DNA from: Flavobacteriaceae bacterium
GTDB taxonomy: Bacteria; Bacteroidota; Bacteroidia; Flavobacteriales; Flavobacteriaceae
Assembly: GCA_012959395.1 (NCBI GenBank)
Contig: DUDG01000033.1
Location: forward strand, 1 to 64,000
Direction of reading: 5' to 3'
DNA length: 64,000 bases
The first letter of the stretch is position 1; the number at the start of each line of letters is the position of its first letter. The notes below the pieces were generated by a model that was not told the origin of the DNA, did no database searches, and saw only the letters and a list, made by a program, of their open reading frames with translations. Position numbers and translations under genes: made by a program. This document shows positions 63,901 to 64,000 of this stretch, piece by piece.

Positions 63901-64000
63901 GAGTTTCCCACCACGCTAAGATTCTTTATGACTTCAGTTCTTTTAAAAATATTTTGACTGTCAGTTTTTTTAAAATCTTTATGTTTATTATAACTACTTG
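60933..64000 (-). CDS. mfd: Transcription-repair coupling factor Mfd (N-terminus outside window)
   Basis: Translocase removing RNA polymerase stalled at DNA damage and recruiting UvrA. About 1,020 codons are inside the window; the frame stays open to 64000 (no stop past the GTG at 63914, and codons upstream read FKRTEVIKNL as in relatives), so the N-terminal UvrB-like part continues beyond it. Seen are ILEPGDFS-type homology (FVLEPGDFSVRGGIIDVF), the RNAP-interaction domain (LEIGDYVTHIDHGIGVFGGL), Walker A GDVGFGKTEIAIRA, DEEQRFG, TATPIPRTL, QMRGRVGRSNKKAFCYF and the C-terminal D7 domain. It overlaps the end of the ACT-like gene by 15 bases. Confidence 0.96.
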   Translation of the reverse strand, partial: SSYNKHKDFKKTDSQNIFKRTEVIKNLSVVGNSQIIVTYPEAIFEKILQKKEIKKRILKISVGEALNLEILNEQLFDFEFNREDFVLEPGDFSVRGGIIDVFSFSNDLPYRIEFFGNEVESIRTFHIESQLSNKTFESIEILADLENKENKYKREGLFSFINKNSIIITENLFFLKDKLEDLYSYLSDKNSNQNRFNQEQINKLFYSGISLFQDLKKFSVIDLKGDNSDNQINFNIIPQPAFNKKFNLLIENLNNYKEKGYSIRIFCSSENQINRFKEIFEQNEILLNPILIDKPIYKGYVNHDEKEVCYSDHEIFDRYHKFKIKSRFSHSKKVNLNELNQLEIGDYVTHIDHGIGVFGGLKKIKVNDKIQEAIKLTYGERDTLYVSIHLIHKICKYNGKDGTKPKIFKLGSGAWKKIKLNAKSRVKQVAFNLIEAYAKRKLKNGFQYGPDSSIQHELEASFLYEDTPDQIKSTIDIKNDMESLQPMDRLICGDVGFGKTEIAIRAAFKAIDNGKQVAILVPTTVLAFQHFKTFTKRLEDFPVSIDYLNRFRSNKEKNLIINEIKSGKIDLIIGTHQLVNKNIEFKNLGLLIVDEEQRFGVSVKEKIRSLKENIDVLTLTATPIPRTLQYSLMSARDLSIINTPPQNRFPIESNVISFKEKIIAEAINFEIQRGGQVFFVHNRIENIKEVSAMISKLAPNAEVGIVHGKIEGKKLEKTMLDFIDGKFDILVSTTIIESGLDIPNANTIFINNAQNFGLSDLHQMRGRVGRSNKKAFCYFITSPFSSMTKEARKRIEAIEQHTELGSGFYIAMKDLEIRGAGDLLGAEQSGFINDIGFETYQKILKEAVEELKAKEFNELFDEDSIKKNRITNFQIDTDLEVLFPDAYINNIKERLNQYQKLSEIKTKEELNKFTKVLEDRFGKLPNQTIDLIKTVELKWLGIEIGFEKIILKNRKMICQFISNKEDKYYKSDKFQNTLLNIQNNPNLCQIKEKKKNNEEKLLLVFNEVQTLTQAISYLKVF

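Noticed and set aside
1-64000. CRISPR arrays, insertion sequences, integrases, prophage or defence genes
   Set aside because: No regular direct repeats, transposase, recombinase or phage structural genes were seen; the window is core chromosome.

Overview
The window is a gene-dense, very AT-rich (roughly 30% GC by eye) stretch of chromosome from a member of the Bacteroidota, most likely a marine Flavobacteriia with a streamlined genome. The evidence is the gene order (panC-panD-radA block, rplM-rpsI-rpsB-tsf-pyrH-frr, rimP-nusA-infB followed by Alternative Complex III and a caa3-type oxidase, then ruvB), lineage-typical families (DUF4270, DUF2723, DUF3341, a SPOR-domain protein), promoter boxes fitting the Bacteroidota consensus TTTG-N19-TAnnTTTG, and few Shine-Dalgarno-like leaders. 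Identification is from recall of families; no search was run.

Layout. 1-2389: end of a succinate dehydrogenase operon (sdhA, cut by the window edge, and sdhB). 2541-5226 (minus): a membrane-anchored paraoxonase-like lactonase and an Ig-like lipoprotein. 5329-8661 (plus): glyS, xth and a Tas-like aldo-keto reductase. 8645-12187 (minus): panC, panD, a flippase-like membrane protein and radA. 12293-14916 (plus): a stand-alone GT5 N-terminal domain protein and a DUF4270 lipoprotein. 14906-25878 (minus): polA, rplM, rpsI, rpsB, tsf, pyrH, frr, a small membrane protein, asnS, rpoN and a glycosyltransferase. 25923-27497 (plus): a metallophosphoesterase and a thioredoxin fold without cysteines. 27490-31035 (minus): a DUF2723 membrane glycosyltransferase. 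31155-35663 (plus): tRNA-Gln, rimP, nusA, infB. 35664-36804: a SPOR-domain protein and a divergent orphan gene separated by a 16-bp inverted repeat. 36882-48055 (plus): actABCDEF-coxBA, the quinol-to-oxygen end of the respiratory chain, fed by the succinate dehydrogenase at the other end of the window. 48086-51889: ruvB, a YbdG-type mechanosensitive channel, a histidine phosphatase, an adenosine deaminase. 51982-58433: tRNA-Arg, a Rieske lipoprotein, and a small beta-glucan (laminarin-type) set of sodium symporter, GH16 and GH3, then a lipoprotein of unknown role. 58469-64000: metG, an ACT-like domain protein and mfd, which runs off the window.

No insertion sequence, CRISPR array, prophage or defence island was seen, and no gene-free stretch exceeds 300 bases (the longest, 36039-36252, holds two promoters and the inverted repeat). 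This is ordinary core chromosome. The points most worth a second look are small: RNA hairpins ahead of rimP, rplM and rpsB; -7 boxes sitting 4-5 bases before start codons (apparently leaderless genes); the palindrome and orphan gene at 36170-36804; a Pol I whose proofreading motifs have been lost; a succinate dehydrogenase of a type unusual for this phylum; and several appended-domain or catalytic-motif losses (MetG, thioredoxin, GT5).
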